A stretch of DNA of 64,000 nt, from positions 62,001 to 126,000 of the forward strand of contig QFQU01000004.1 in NCBI GenBank assembly GCA_003248965.1. Reading direction: 5' to 3'. Positions 63,412-64,000 of this stretch are shown here, in pieces. Position numbers and translations under genes: made by a program. Source of the stretch: Brevundimonas sp. GTDB lineage: Bacteria; Pseudomonadota; Alphaproteobacteria; Caulobacterales; Caulobacteraceae. The notes beneath the pieces were generated by a model. That model saw only the letters and a list, made by a program, of their open reading frames with translations, was not told where the DNA came from and searched no databases. Numbering within the stretch: the first letter of the stretch is position 1; every line of letters begins with the position of its first letter.

Positions 63412-63503
63412 GCTTGACCAAGGGGGGTGCGCCCATCGGTCGCAAGGAAGTCGGCATGGCTGCGCCGCTGGTCAGGACGGCGGGGCGGGCCTAGAAGGAC
63501 GAC

Positions 63504-63707
63504 ATGCAGTTGATCGACATCCTGATCGCCCTCGCCATCCTGGCCGTGACCGTCACCCTGGGGCTGGGGCTCTATTCGCTGTTCCGAGGCGGCGACTATG
63601 CGCGGACCCATTCCAACCGGTTGATGCGGCTGCGCGTGGCTCTGCAGGCCGTGGCGGTGCTGCTGCTGGTGGGCGGCATGGTGTGGAAGGCGACCAGCGG
63701 AGGATAG
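63504..63707 (+). CDS. Twin-transmembrane HIG1-like protein
   Basis: 67 residues: two helices ('LIDILIALAILAVTVTLGLGLYSLF' and 'ALQAVAVLLLVGGMVW') joined by 'RGGDYARTHSNRLMRLRV', which is the HIG1/QIL-type loop with the conserved Asn/Arg. HIG1 proteins stabilise respiratory supercomplexes in mitochondria and occur next to cobalamin adenosyltransferase genes in alphaproteobacteria. The next gene starts four bases later. Confidence 0.88.
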   Translation: MQLIDILIALAILAVTVTLGLGLYSLFRGGDYARTHSNRLMRLRVALQAVAVLLLVGGMVWKATSGG

Positions 63708-63710
63708 GTC

Positions 63711-64000
63711 ATGGTGACGCTGAACAAGATCTACACGCGCGCCGGCGACGAGGGCCGCACACGCCTGGCTTCCGGCGCGCCCGTGTCCAAGACGGACCGC
63801 CGGGTCGAAGCCTATGGCGCGGTGGACGAGTTGAACGCCGTCATCGGCGTGGCCCGACTGAACAGCGGTCAGAACGACCGGATCGACGCCATGCTGGGCC
63901 GTATCCAGAACGAGCTGTTCGACCTGGGCGCCGACCTGGCCACCCCGCTGGACCCGCCCCCCGCCTGGGAGGCGCTGCGCATCCTGGACAGCCAGGTCGA
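63711..64000 (+). CDS. Cob(I)alamin adenosyltransferase (PduO type), 5' part
   Basis: Runs off the window after 96 codons. 'LNKIYTRAGDEGRTRLASG' is the PduO ATP-binding N-terminus, and 'DRRVEAYGAVDELNAVIGVARL' plus 'QNELFDLGADLATP' are diagnostic. It converts cob(I)alamin to adenosylcobalamin. The ribosome site GGAGG overlaps the end of the preceding gene, so translation is probably coupled. Confidence 0.93.
   Translation, partial: MVTLNKIYTRAGDEGRTRLASGAPVSKTDRRVEAYGAVDELNAVIGVARLNSGQNDRIDAMLGRIQNELFDLGADLATPLDPPPAWEALRILDSQV

Overview
The window reads as one contiguous stretch of a GC-rich alphaproteobacterial chromosome, most likely Brevundimonas or a close relative in Caulobacterales. 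I infer this from the gene content and order (peptidyl-prolyl isomerase next to argJ; comF-grxC-nitrilase-DUF1178; rbfA-truB-rpsO-pnp; sdhCDAB; dnaK-dnaJ-dapB), from UrcA and twin-transmembrane small proteins, and from promoters of the Caulobacter sigma73 and alphaproteobacterial RpoH types. No database search was possible, so the genus is an inference. I see no tRNA, rRNA, CRISPR array, insertion sequence, integrase or phage gene. Genes are tightly packed, many with 4-bp stop/start overlaps, and no gene-free gap exceeds 300 bases. The largest gaps are 56342-56622, 6630-6891, 29248-29498 and 23182-23387.

Layout: 0-6.3 kb holds the end of a parvulin isomerase, argJ, mutT, a Flp pilin and a methyltransferase facing a comF-grxC-nitrilase-DUF1178-GNAT operon. 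6.3-19.5 kb holds UrcA, typA, glnD, murJ, trpS, an OsmC protein, polA, a lipoprotein, gloA and two small proteins. 19.6-27.4 kb holds an orphan ABC ATPase, a hydrolase, two divergent sugar-metabolism pairs and three exported or membrane proteins. 27.4-31.8 kb is the translation/RNA-decay operon rbfA-truB-rpsO-pnp. 31.9-41.5 kb holds a DUF885 peptidase-like protein, DUF1176 and DUF2945 proteins, icd, two DUF2939-like paralogues, alaS and a pirin. 41.6-48.1 kb holds the succinate dehydrogenase operon with creD inside it, a ferredoxin, a glycerate-type kinase and a PilZ protein. 48.1-56.3 kb holds a HAD protein, a lipoprotein, coaBC-dut, a DMT exporter and the dnaK/dnaJ/dapB block. 56.6-64 kb contains an exported protein, alkB, a metal-responsive yqjI-yqjH-like pair, a broken dienelactone hydrolase, an unknown protein, a TonB receptor, a HIG1-like protein and the start of a cobalamin adenosyltransferase.

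I found no large novel defence or biosynthetic system. The most interesting signals are: (1) four copies of a 30-nt hairpin repeat in gaps around rbfA/truB/rpsO and after icd, with a compensated base-pair change; (2) an alkB with no ATG/GTG/TTG start for its conserved N-terminus; (3) a dienelactone hydrolase cut by one in-frame amber codon; (4) a His/Gly-rich PadR repressor translationally coupled to a siderophore reductase behind a perfect 10-bp inverted repeat; (5) creD inserted between sdhA and sdhB; (6) separate RpoH-type promoters for dnaK and dnaJ split by a terminator.
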